Assembly (NCBI RefSeq): GCF_946221465.1
Contig: NZ_CAMJVP010000006.1
Coordinates: 1-33,227, forward strand
Length of the DNA: 33,227 bases
Origin: an uncultured Aeromicrobium sp.
GTDB lineage: Bacteria > Actinomycetota > Actinomycetes > Propionibacteriales > Nocardioidaceae
Reading direction: 5' to 3'
Positions 8,256 to 17,015 of the stretch are shown one piece after another. The notes under the pieces are model-generated. The model searched no databases, was not told the DNA's origin, and was given only the letters and a program-made list of their open reading frames with translations. Numbering within the stretch: the stretch's first letter is position 1; each line of letters begins with the position of its first letter. A program made the translations under genes and the position numbers.

Positions 8256-8428
8256 GATGACTCCTTCGGTCGTAATTCGAGACTACGCCGGAAGGAAGGC
8301 AGATGGTGTGTGATATTGATGCACGGAACCGGCTGGAGGCTCGGCGGGCCATGGGCCGGCACGGACGGTCGGAAGCCGCCGATCGACCCGCGTGGTCCTG
8401 CTTTCGGGCTAGCGGGTTGCTTGCGGAC

Positions 8429-8434
8429 TAGGCT
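8429..8434 (+). promoter_or_regulatory. -10 box of recR, probable leaderless start
   Basis: TAGGCT lies 7 nt before the GTG at 8442, and no Shine-Dalgarno is present. Transcription would start at or within a base or two of the start codon. The rest of the 186-nt gap between adhP and recR holds no recognisable gene. No clear -35 is seen. Confidence 0.5.
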
Positions 8435-8441
8435 GGGTCAG

Positions 8442-9041
8442 GTGTACGAGAGCGTGATCCAGGATCTCATCGAGGAGCTCGGCCAGCTGCCGGGCATCGG
8501 TCCCAAGAGCGCTCAGCGCATCGCCTTCCATCTGCTCGACGCCGACCCCGAGGATGTCAAGCGCCTCGCCGCGACCCTCGTCGAGGCCAAGACCAGGGTT
8601 CACTTCTGCGTCGTGTGCGGCAACGTCACGGTCGAGACCGAATGCCGCATCTGCGCCGATCCGCGGCGCGACCCCTCGGTGTTGTGTGTGGTGGAGGAGA
8701 GCAAGGACGTCGTGGCGATCGAGCGCACGCGAGAGTTCCGCGGCCGGTATCACGTGCTCGGTGGGGCGATCAGTCCGCTCGCGGGTGTCGGTCCCGATCA
8801 GCTGCGCATCAAGGAACTGCTCGGGCGACTGCAAGATGGCGTCGTCACCGAGGTCATCATCGCCACCGATCCGAACCTTGAGGGCGAGGCGACTGCGACC
8901 TACCTCATGCGGATGCTCCTGCCGTTGGGCCTTCGGGTCACCAAGCTCGCCAGCGGTCTGCCGGTCGGTGGTGACCTCGAGTACGCCGACGAGGTCACGC
9001 TCGGCCGAGCCTTCGAACATCGCACCTCCGTTGGTCAGTGA
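8442..9041 (+). CDS. recR: RecR recombination mediator
   Basis: RecR works with RecF/RecO to load RecA on gapped DNA. The 199-residue product shows the family order: a helix-hairpin-helix (about 12-27, LPGIGPKSAQR), a four-Cys zinc finger (Cys56, Cys59, Cys68, Cys71), and a Toprim domain beginning at VLCVVEESKD with the ATDPNLEGEAT acidic motif. The conserved SGLPVGGDLEYADEVTLGRA tail is present. The GTG at 8442 gives the normal family length; the open frame upstream is non-coding. The usual partners dnaX and ybaB are not upstream, where adhP stands instead. The last five codons are part of a 28-bp repeat that recurs downstream. Confidence 0.97.
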   Translation: MYESVIQDLIEELGQLPGIGPKSAQRIAFHLLDADPEDVKRLAATLVEAKTRVHFCVVCGNVTVETECRICADPRRDPSVLCVVEESKDVVAIERTREFRGRYHVLGGAISPLAGVGPDQLRIKELLGRLQDGVVTEVIIATDPNLEGEATATYLMRMLLPLGLRVTKLASGLPVGGDLEYADEVTLGRAFEHRTSVGQ

Positions 9042-9102
9042 GTTCCGCGCTGACGTGAGCTGATGAGGAGCTCGCTCCGTTGGTCAGTGAGTTCCGCGCT
9101 GA
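9026..9102. repeat. 28-bp direct repeat pair at the recR 3' end
   Basis: An identical 28-bp sequence occurs at 9026-9053 and 9075-9102, 49 bp apart. The first copy includes the last recR codons and stop (CTCCGTTGGTCAGTGAG...), and the second lies wholly in the intergenic region. Between them is a small imperfect inverted repeat (GAGCT...AGCTC, 9057-9073). It could be a local duplication of the gene end or two copies of a dispersed short repeat. Confidence 0.85.
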
Positions 9103-9136
9103 GCGGTGCGTCGGCAACGTATCCGCGCCCGCATGG

Positions 9137-9215
9137 GGTTGATGGCGCACCGCGCCGTCTGGCGAACGGTTGACAGCGCACCGCCCACCCCCGTGATGGG
9201 TTGAGAACGCACCGC
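9137..9215. repeat. three 17-bp repeats with exact 31-bp period
   Basis: GGTTGANRRCGCACCGC occurs at 9137-9153, 9168-9184 and 9199-9215, so starts are exactly 31 bp apart, about three helical turns. The intervening 14 bp differ in each unit. The array lies 115-193 bp before the ask start codon and upstream of the likely ask -10 at 9264. The same-face spacing fits a cooperative protein-binding array, but no regulator is known to me for this motif. The rest of the 288-nt gap between recR and ask holds no gene I can support. Confidence 0.85.
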
Positions 9216-9263
9216 GCCGCGCCCACGACGCGGGAGGGGAGCCGGCGTCGCGGGACGAGTGCG

Positions 9264-9269
9264 TAGACT
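9264..9269 (+). promoter_or_regulatory. probable -10 of the ask-asd operon
   Basis: TAGACT about 60 nt before the ask ATG would place the transcript start near 9276 and leave a leader of roughly 50 nt. That leader contains a small hairpin (CGCTG-GCG-CAGCG, 9273-9285) and an AGGA ribosome binding site (9317-9320). No lysine riboswitch fold is seen in so short a leader. No convincing -35 was found. Confidence 0.4.
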
Positions 9270-9329
9270 AAGCGCTGGCGCAGCGTGGCGTCCATGTTCC
9301 CGTCCTCACTAGAACCAGGAACCCTCTCC

Positions 9330-10630
<1,301 letters not shown>

Positions 10631-10634
<4 letters not shown>

Positions 10635-11668
10635 CTCTCTCACTGGGCGTCGTCGGCGCGACCGGGCAGGTCGGCACTGTCATGCGCACGCTGCTTGAGG
10701 AGCGTGACTTCCCGGCCGACTCCGTGCGCTTCTTCGCCTCAAGCCGTTCCGCCGGCACCACGCTGCCGTGGAAGGGCGAGGACATCGTCGTCGAGGACGC
10801 CGAGACCGCCGATCCGACCGGCCTGGAGATCGCGCTCTTCTCCGCCGGCGCGACGATGAGCCGAGTGCACGCTCAGCGGTTCGCCGCGGCCGGCGTCACC
10901 GTCATCGACAACTCGTCGGCGTGGCGCAAGGACCCGACCATCCCGCTCGTGGTCAGCGAGGTCAATCCGCAGGACATCCCTGGCGGTGACGGCCCCGGCG
11001 GGCGTGGCATCATCGCCAACCCGAACTGCACCACGATGGCTGCGATGCCCGTACTCAAGCCCCTGCACGACGAGGCCGGCCTCGTCCGGCTCGTCGTGAG
11101 CTCGTACCAGGCGGTTTCCGGCTCCGGCCTCGCGGGCGTCGAGGAGCTGCACGAGCAGGCCAAGGCGGTTGTCGACAAGGCCGACACGCTGACGCACGAC
11201 GGTCAGGCGGTGAGCTTCCCGGAACCGAAGACGTACATCGCGCCGATCGCGTTCAATGTCCTTCCGATGGCCGGCTCGATCGTCGACGACGGCTCCCACG
11301 AGACCGACGAGGAACAGAAGCTTCGCAACGAGAGCCGCAAGATCCTCGGCCTTCGGGATCTGCGCGTTGCGGGAACCTGCGTGCGCGTTCCGGTCTTCAC
11401 CGGTCACTCGCTGTCGATTCACGCCGAGTTCGCCCGTGACATCACGGTGGATCGCGCGAAGGCGGTGTTGTCCTCCGCGCCGGGGGTGAAGCTCGTCGAC
11501 GTTCCGACGCCGCTGGCAGCCGCGGGAATCGATGAGAGCCTCGTCGGGCGCATCCGTCAGGACCGCTCGGTCGAGGGTGAGCGTGGCCTGGTGCTCTTCG
11601 TGAGCGGTGACAACCTCCGCAAGGGCGCCGCGCTCAACACGATCCAGATCGCCGAACTCCTCGTCTGA
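10631..11668 (+). CDS. asd: aspartate-semialdehyde dehydrogenase
   Basis: Asd reduces aspartyl phosphate to aspartate semialdehyde with NADPH, directly after Ask. The 345-residue protein shows the N-terminal dinucleotide loop GATGQVG (9-15), the catalytic Cys133 in NPNCTTMA, and the VVSSYQAVSGSG segment. A later GTCVRVPVFTGHSLS segment contributes the family active-site Arg and His. The start overlaps the ask stop by four bases (ATGA), the usual coupled ask-asd arrangement. A very long palindrome follows the stop. Nothing is abnormal in length or motifs. Confidence 0.97.
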
Positions 11669-11678
11669 GTCCCCCACA

Positions 11679-11741
11679 CGTTGAGCGTGACGTTTGGGGG
11701 GTGAAAGCGCGGTTTTCACCCCCCAAACGTCACACTCAACG
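11679..11741. terminator. long hairpin between convergent asd and acetoacetyl-CoA synthetase genes
   Basis: Two 28-bp arms (11679-11706 and 11714-11741) are complementary except for one C-A mismatch and enclose a 7-nt loop. The central part reads ACGTTTGGGGGGTGAAA. It fills the gap between two convergent stops and should terminate transcription from both sides, although no T-tract flanks it. The arms are longer and more perfect than usual for an intrinsic terminator, so it may also be a copy of a dispersed palindromic repeat. Confidence 0.85.
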
Positions 11742-11752
11742 CGTTCTCAAGC

Positions 11753-13702
11753 TCAGCTGCGGTAGCGGGTGTAGTCGTCGAGGACGTCGGGATTCTGGAG
11801 GGCGCCTCGCGCGGCGGCGTCATCAACAGGCGTGCCACGTAGGATCTTCTTGACCGGCACCTCCAGCTTCTTGCCCGACAACGTTCGCGGAGCGCCCCGC
11901 ACCCGATGGATCTCATCAGGCACGTGGCGCGGTGACAACCGTGCTCGCAGTTCCTGGCAGATGCGCCGGCGGAGGTCATCGTCGAGTTCGGCGTCGTCGG
12001 CGGTGGCGACGAACAACAGGAGCCGTCCGGGGCCGCCCTCGTCGTCCTCGAGGTGGACCACCAGGCTGTCGGCGATCTGCGGCAGCGACTCCACCACGCT
12101 GTAGAACTCCGACGTGCCCAAGCGGACGCCGCCGCGGTTGAGTGTCGCGTCGCTGCGTCCGGTGATGACGCAGCTCCCGTGATCAGTGATCCGGATCCAG
12201 TCGCCGTGGCGCCACATCCCGGGAATGTCCTCGAAGTAGGCGGCCCGGTAACGGCTGCCGTCGTGGTCGCCCCAGAATCCCACTGGCATCGACGGCATCG
12301 GCCGGGTGACGACGAGCTCGCCGAGCTGGTTGCGGACCGGATGCCCTTGAGAGTCGACGGCGTCGACGGCGCAACCGAGGCAGCGGCAGGAGATCTCAGC
12401 GGCATACACCGGCACGATCGGAGCCGATCCCACGAACGGCGCGCAGACGTCCGTGCCTCCCGAGACGGAGCAGATCTGCACTTTCGGCCCGAACTCCTCG
12501 TGGGCCCACCAGAACCCCTCAGCAGGCAGGGGCGCGCCCGTCGAGCCGACGGCCCGGAGGGCCGAGAGGTCCGCAAGCCGGCGTGGATGCACGTCCTGTT
12601 TGCGGCACTGCAACAGGAACGGCGCGCTGGTGCCGAAGTACGTCACACCCACCTCGCCGGCCATGCGCCAGAGAGCGCCGAGATCGGGACTGGCCGGATC
12701 GCCGTCCATCATGACGATGGCAGCGCCGGTACCCAGTCCCGAGACAAGGAAGTTCCACATCATCCAGCCAGTGGTGGAGAACCAGAAGAACCGGTCGCGG
12801 GATCCGAGGTCGCAGTGCAGGGCCAGCGACTTGAGGTGCTCGATCGTGATGCCGCCGTGCCCGTGGACGATCGGCTTGGGCAACCCGGTGGTGCCCGAGG
12901 AGAACAGGATGTACAGCGGTGCGGCGAAGGGGAGCCGGACGAATTCGAGCGGAGCGGATTCGCAGACGAAATCGGACCACGCCACGGCGCCGTCGGGCGC
13001 GGGGGCGCCCTCGTGGAGATAGGGCAGCCAGACCGTCGTCCGGATGGTCGGCAGTGCGTCGCGGATCGCCTCGACCTCGTTGCGGCGGTCGATCGGTTTG
13101 GCGCCGTAACGATAGCCGTCGACGGCGAGCAGGAGCGTCGGCTCAATCTGCTGCCAGCGGTCGACGACGCTCTGGGTTCCGAACTCCGGTGCGCAGGAGG
13201 TGAAGACGGCGCCCAGGCTCGCGCTCGCCAACATCAGGATCAACGTCTCGGGAATGTTGGGGGAGTAGGCGGCCACCCGGTCGCCCTCGCCCACACCTGC
13301 GCGTCTCAATCCGGCCCGTGCGCGAGCGACCTGCTCTCGTAGCTGAGCCGCGGTGATGGTGAGGCCGTCACGGCTTTGCGAACGCGCGATCACCACGGCG
13401 TCGTCATCGTCGCGTCCGGGCATGCGCAGCATCGTCTCGGCGTAGTTGACGCGCGCATCCGGGAACCAGACGGCACCGGGCATAGCTTCCCTTGCCAGCG
13501 CTACGGTCGCATCACCGTCGAAGGGAATGTCGAAGTAGCGCCACAGCGCGGACCAGAAGACGTTCGGCTCTTCCACCGACCACTGCCAGAGGCGTTCGTA
13601 GTCGGCGGCTGTCACGACCGACTCTGCGGCGAGCCAGCGCATGAAGTCCTCCATGCGGCTCGATCCGTCCAGCGGCGGCTGCCACAGGATCGGCGCCGTC
13701 AT
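11753..13702 (-). CDS. acetoacetyl-CoA synthetase (acetoacetate-CoA ligase)
   Basis: An ANL-superfamily acyl-CoA ligase of 649 residues, the length typical of acetoacetyl-CoA synthetases and close to acetyl-CoA synthetase. Features in order: an N-terminal ACS-type cap (LWRYFDIPFDGD; FPDARVNYAE), the AMP/phosphate loop SSGTTGLPK (268-276), a YFGTSAPFL segment, and the C-terminal lid ending SGKKLEVPVKKIL with the adenylating Lys. It would activate acetoacetate with ATP, salvaging ketone bodies or products of leucine or polyhydroxybutyrate breakdown. ATG 13702 has GAGGAG about 9 nt upstream, and its ATGA overlaps the stop of the preceding 56-residue gene. The open frame continues upstream without coding sense. 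Confidence 0.93.
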   Translation of the reverse strand: MTAPILWQPPLDGSSRMEDFMRWLAAESVVTAADYERLWQWSVEEPNVFWSALWRYFDIPFDGDATVALAREAMPGAVWFPDARVNYAETMLRMPGRDDDDAVVIARSQSRDGLTITAAQLREQVARARAGLRRAGVGEGDRVAAYSPNIPETLILMLASASLGAVFTSCAPEFGTQSVVDRWQQIEPTLLLAVDGYRYGAKPIDRRNEVEAIRDALPTIRTTVWLPYLHEGAPAPDGAVAWSDFVCESAPLEFVRLPFAAPLYILFSSGTTGLPKPIVHGHGGITIEHLKSLALHCDLGSRDRFFWFSTTGWMMWNFLVSGLGTGAAIVMMDGDPASPDLGALWRMAGEVGVTYFGTSAPFLLQCRKQDVHPRRLADLSALRAVGSTGAPLPAEGFWWAHEEFGPKVQICSVSGGTDVCAPFVGSAPIVPVYAAEISCRCLGCAVDAVDSQGHPVRNQLGELVVTRPMPSMPVGFWGDHDGSRYRAAYFEDIPGMWRHGDWIRITDHGSCVITGRSDATLNRGGVRLGTSEFYSVVESLPQIADSLVVHLEDDEGGPGRLLLFVATADDAELDDDLRRRICQELRARLSPRHVPDEIHRVRGAPRTLSGKKLEVPVKKILRGTPVDDAAARGALQNPDVLDDYTRYRS

Positions 13703-13869
13703 GCGTGGCGCTCCTCGGCACGCTCGCCGAGCTCGAGTACTCGATCGGCCGCGACGAAGCCGAGCGCTCCCAGCACCGGCAGGAGGAGGAATACCCAGCC
13801 GGTTGCCGCTGGGCCGAGGAAGAACGCGAGGACCACGAACGTCACGACGACGGCGTCGAGCGAGGACAC
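13699..13869 (-). CDS. small two-helix membrane protein, function unknown
   Basis: A 56-residue reading frame starting at GTG 13869, with GAGG about 7 nt upstream, and ending in a TGA that overlaps the acetoacetyl-CoA synthetase ATG. It encodes two hydrophobic helices (about residues 6-21, VVVTFVVLAFFLGPAA, and 25-40, WVFLLLPVLGALGFVA) and a charged tail ELGERAEERHA. The hydrophobic pattern and coupling to the next gene argue that it is real. I do not recognise the family. An alternative ATG at 13915 (MESLSRRLAS) would join this frame if the run of seven C residues (13881-13887 as G on the plus strand) were one shorter. That would suggest a frameshift in the genome or the assembly. Confidence 0.6.
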   Translation of the reverse strand: MSSLDAVVVTFVVLAFFLGPAATGWVFLLLPVLGALGFVAADRVLELGERAEERHA

Positions 13870-13946
13870 CGGCCAGCCTCGGGGGGGACGCGAGGCGGCG
13901 GCTCAGGCTCTCCATGGCAGCAGTGTGGCACAGCTCTCACTGCGGC

Positions 13947-15386
13947 TCATCCCCGACGGGGCTGCGGCGATCGAGTGAAGCGGCGTCCCTGGCGCAGGCC
14001 GTGAAGCGCCCGCATCGCCGCATGGAAACCGCAGGCGCCATGAGCCCCGGGACCCGGTGGTGTCGCTGACGAGCAGAGGTAGACGCCAGGGACACCAGTG
14101 TCATACGGGTGCAGCGGCGACCCGGGCCCCGCCAGCAACCGGCGCACGGTGGTCGCGCCGGTGAGGATGTCACCACCGCGGTAGTTGGCGTTGGTACGTT
14201 CGAGGTCGCTCGTCGACGTGACATGGTGAGCGACGATCCTGTCGCTGAATCCGGGAGCGAAACGTTCGATCTGTGCGACGATCACCTCCGAGGCGTCGCC
14301 GAGGAACCCGGAGGGCACGTGGGCGTAGGCGTAGACCGGGGTCAGCTCTCCTCGGCGCCGTGAGGGGTCGGCGAGGGCTTGCTGGCCGACGAGAACGAAG
14401 GGGCGCCGGGGCATCACACCTGAGACGATGGCCCGTTCCGCGTGGGCGATCTCCTCGTAGCTGCCGCCGACGTGGACGGTGCCGGCGCGCCGCGCGGGGG
14501 CGTAGCTCCACGGCACGCCGCCGCGCAGCGCGAAGTCGATCTTGAACGTGCCCGGTCCGTGTCGGAAGCGACGGTAGGCGCCGGCGGTCCCACGGGGAAG
14601 GCGGCTCCCCAGCAATGCCGCGGCCGTTGCCGGAGAGGTGTCGAGCAGGACGATGTCCGGCGATGCGACCTCATCGAGGGCGGTCACTGGCGAGCCCGTG
14701 ACGATATGTGCTCCGAGAGCACGCAACTCGGCTAGATGCGCGACCGCGATGGCCTGTGACCCGCCCACGGCGGCCGGCCATCCGTCGACGTGGGCGGCTG
14801 CTGCGAGTGCCAGGCCGATCGCCGAGGAGAAGGGACGACCGAAGGGAGCGAAGGCATGGGCGGCCACTCCTGCCCACAGGGCGCGTGCGGCGGGACCTCT
14901 AAGACCAGCGGCAAACGCGGCGATCGGGAGGGCAGCACGTGCGCCGAATCGAGCGAGGGCAACCGGATGGCGAGGCACGTGGATGAGTGGCCGCAGCACC
15001 GACGAGACGATGTGGTCGAAGTCGCGGACCACGGGGCCGAACAGGCGTCGCCAGCTCGCTCCGCCCTCGCCCAGTTCCTCGACGGTTCGATCGAACGAGC
15101 GGTATGCGGCCGCTCCCCGACCACCGTCGAGAGGATGGGCGTACTCGATCTCGGCCCAGGCCCAGTGCACTGCGCCGGCCTCGAGCACGGGACTGCGCAC
15201 AGCCAACGGATGAAAGGCCGAGCAGTGGTCGTGTAGGAGTCCTGGGGCTGTGAGTTCGCCGGACCGAGTTCCGCCGCCCGGCTCGGCCTCGGCCTCGAGG
15301 ACGGTGACGAAGACTCCCCTCCGCGCGAGCGTCACGGCAGCGGCCAGACCGTTGGGTCCTGATCCGACGACGACAGCGCTGGTCAC
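13947..15386 (-). CDS. FAD-dependent oxidoreductase, phytoene-desaturase-like
   Basis: A 479-residue flavoprotein of the COG1233/CrtI-like group. The N-terminal FAD Rossmann loop is VVVGSGPNGLAAAV (5-18), with the acidic residue in VLEAE and the GGGTRS motif after it. The C-terminal FAD-contact motif is ATPPGPGAHGACGFHAA. Such proteins desaturate or isomerise polyprenoid chains or act as uncharacterised NAD(P)/FAD oxidoreductases; no carotenoid synthase is nearby, so the substrate is open. The GTG at 15386 overlaps the stop of the HTTM gene (GTGA), giving tight coupling with that membrane protein. This start gives the normal family N-terminus, so the open frame further upstream is discarded. 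Confidence 0.88.
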   Translation of the reverse strand: MTSAVVVGSGPNGLAAAVTLARRGVFVTVLEAEAEPGGGTRSGELTAPGLLHDHCSAFHPLAVRSPVLEAGAVHWAWAEIEYAHPLDGGRGAAAYRSFDRTVEELGEGGASWRRLFGPVVRDFDHIVSSVLRPLIHVPRHPVALARFGARAALPIAAFAAGLRGPAARALWAGVAAHAFAPFGRPFSSAIGLALAAAAHVDGWPAAVGGSQAIAVAHLAELRALGAHIVTGSPVTALDEVASPDIVLLDTSPATAAALLGSRLPRGTAGAYRRFRHGPGTFKIDFALRGGVPWSYAPARRAGTVHVGGSYEEIAHAERAIVSGVMPRRPFVLVGQQALADPSRRRGELTPVYAYAHVPSGFLGDASEVIVAQIERFAPGFSDRIVAHHVTSTSDLERTNANYRGGDILTGATTVRRLLAGPGSPLHPYDTGVPGVYLCSSATPPGPGAHGACGFHAAMRALHGLRQGRRFTRSPQPRRG

Positions 15387-16426
15387 GAGGGTGCTTTCCG
15401 CCGCGACATCTGAGCCAGCCCGCTGCCGCGAGCTTTGGCGAATAACGAACGGAAGCGAGGTGCGAGCCACGCTTCGATGGCGAGGAACGTGGCAGTGGAG
15501 ACGAAGATCGCATCGAAGGCGAGCATCGACAGCGAGAACCACGGCAGACCCATCATGACCGCGATGCCCGCGTGCAACATGATCACGCCGAGGAGAACGA
15601 GCCTGCGGGTGATCGGATGCAGCAGACCGATGGCGAAGTACAACTGCACGAAGACCGCCACATAAGTGCCGATCATGAGTATGAGCGAGTTGTGGATCAG
15701 CAAAGTGTTGAGCCACGGGAACACCGCGTACTCATGGAGGCTCAGCGGGTAGTACAAGGCAGTCCCGTTCTGCCACGATTCGCCCTGCAGTTTGAACAAC
15801 GCCGAGGCGGTGTACAGGATGAACAGCTGCAATGCCAGAGCGATCAGCGCAACATTGTGAAGAGCGTTGCTGAGCCAGGAGGGAAGTATCGGACCCCCGT
15901 CGACCATCCGACGCCACAGGGGGGCCGAAGGTTGCGCCGTGGCGCGGCGCCGGGCGTCGAGCGACCAGTGGCGGGCCGGGTCCATGAACAGCAGGAGCAG
16001 CAGGCCGATGCGTGCGATGTTGTCGCCTTGGTCTCCCACGAGCCCGTTGCGCTCCACCAAGGCGACGAGACCGACGAGCAGCAGGAGATTCATGATGCGG
16101 GTTCGCCAACCCAGTGTGAACGCGACGGCAACGACCAGGAGCAGAAGGTATTTGATGGTGAACCACGTCGGTCCGCCATCGAACAGGTCAAGGAGCGGGC
16201 CGAACTCGCTTCCGCGCCGGAGGGGCTCGATCCAATCCGATGCCGGACCCCACAGCACGTGACGATGCTGGAAGTTCGCCACCAGGATGCCGGTGGCGGC
16301 GATGCCGACCAGGATCCTGCTCGCAGCCAACCCGTAGGTGGCGTGCTTCTCGTCGAGTATCCACCTCTCGGCTCGCTGCTGATGGGTGGAAACGGTCTGG
16401 AACAGCCAGTGAGTCATCGAGTTCAC
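15383..16426 (-). CDS. HTTM-domain membrane protein (vitamin-K-dependent carboxylase-like)
   Basis: A 347-residue polytopic membrane protein with about seven hydrophobic helices, for example ASRILVGIAATGILVANF, YLLLLVVAVAFTLGW, GLLLLLFMDPARHWSLD and VALIALALQLFILYTASAL. Between helices 5 and 6 it carries the family-like segment KLQGESWQNGTALYYPL. This pattern fits the HTTM superfamily, which includes gamma-glutamyl carboxylase and SdpB-like proteins. The biochemical role in actinobacteria is unknown to me. HTTM genes are often paired with a DUF5819 gene, and here the DUF5819 stop overlaps this ATG (ATGA). An alternative Met lies three codons in. The downstream flavoprotein is also coupled by a 4-nt overlap. 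Confidence 0.85.
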   Translation of the reverse strand: MNSMTHWLFQTVSTHQQRAERWILDEKHATYGLAASRILVGIAATGILVANFQHRHVLWGPASDWIEPLRRGSEFGPLLDLFDGGPTWFTIKYLLLLVVAVAFTLGWRTRIMNLLLLVGLVALVERNGLVGDQGDNIARIGLLLLLFMDPARHWSLDARRRATAQPSAPLWRRMVDGGPILPSWLSNALHNVALIALALQLFILYTASALFKLQGESWQNGTALYYPLSLHEYAVFPWLNTLLIHNSLILMIGTYVAVFVQLYFAIGLLHPITRRLVLLGVIMLHAGIAVMMGLPWFSLSMLAFDAIFVSTATFLAIEAWLAPRFRSLFAKARGSGLAQMSRRKAPS

Positions 16427-17013
16427 GACCGTGTCTCTCCTGCGTAGACGGCGAACATCTCGACGACTTCCTCGGGGGGCGGGGTGGTCGCGCGCCAGCC
16501 GTAGGCATAGCTCGTCGGCTCAGCATCGTCGATGGTCACCTCGGCACGCGATTCGAAAGGCGGAACGTAGCGGATCGACGTGCGGTACTGGACATGGGTG
16601 ATCTCGCCGTCCCAGACACTGGCGGCGTACATGGTGGCGAGAGCGGTCGCGATGCGGTCATACAGCATGTAGCGATCGATATCGGATGAACTGGCGCCGC
16701 CGTCGATGGCGTGGAGCCGCGAGCGCAGTTCTTCCACCGGCGTGGTCAGATAGTTCGCCTCCACTTGCCGGCGTTGCTCCTCGTTCATACGTCCGCTGAC
16801 CGACGTCAAGGTGTTCGCGGTGCGGCGCGCCGCCAACGCCATCCTCGATGGAGCGACGTTCCCGCGGATGAGCTCGTCCTCTCGTTCGACGAGATCAGTC
16901 CAGTCAGTCACGATCTGATCGGCGCCGTGGCCGATCGACGCGCGGATCTCGAAGGTCACGGCTGCGCGTCGAGGGGTGGGAGCGAAGATGCGCCAGTTCT
17001 GATCGAAAACCGG
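16423..17013 (-). pseudogene. DUF5819-like gene, 5' end removed by IS insertion
   Basis: About 196 native codons remain, beginning at PVFDQNWRIFAPTP, which matches the FxQNWxLFAPxP core of DUF5819 proteins. They run to the stop overlapping the HTTM start. Family members normally have an N-terminal membrane helix before this core. Here that part is absent, and the residues immediately before (PYLNTYL) are encoded by the end of the IS element. The frame stays open into the IS, so a hybrid starting at the IS-borne ATG 17061 is possible, but it would lack the anchor. The missing 5' part is not found on the other side of the IS, where tRNA-Pro begins. The gene is probably non-functional. Confidence 0.75.
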
Positions 17014-17015
17014 TA

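Noticed and set aside
7272..9041. A 589-codon open frame on the plus strand ending with recR
   Set aside because: Only the last 199 codons look like a protein (RecR). The rest is antisense to adhP with no family motif and exists because stops are rare in high-GC DNA.
9137..9215. Regularly spaced repeats resembling a tiny CRISPR array
   Set aside because: The repeats are only 17 bp and the spacers 14 bp, with three units, no leader and no cas genes nearby. The dimensions do not fit CRISPR.
9273..9329. Possible lysine riboswitch before ask
   Set aside because: The predicted leader is about 50 nt with a single 5-bp hairpin, far shorter than the L-box aptamer.
9285..9329. Earlier GTG/ATG starts for aspartate kinase
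   Set aside because: They add residues not seen in the family and lack a ribosome binding site, whereas ATG 9330 has AGGA upstream and the usual N-terminus.
12053..13342. A 429-codon plus-strand frame opposite acetoacetyl-CoA synthetase
   Set aside because: Antisense shadow; the minus strand carries the intact SSGTTGLPK loop and C-terminal Lys motif.
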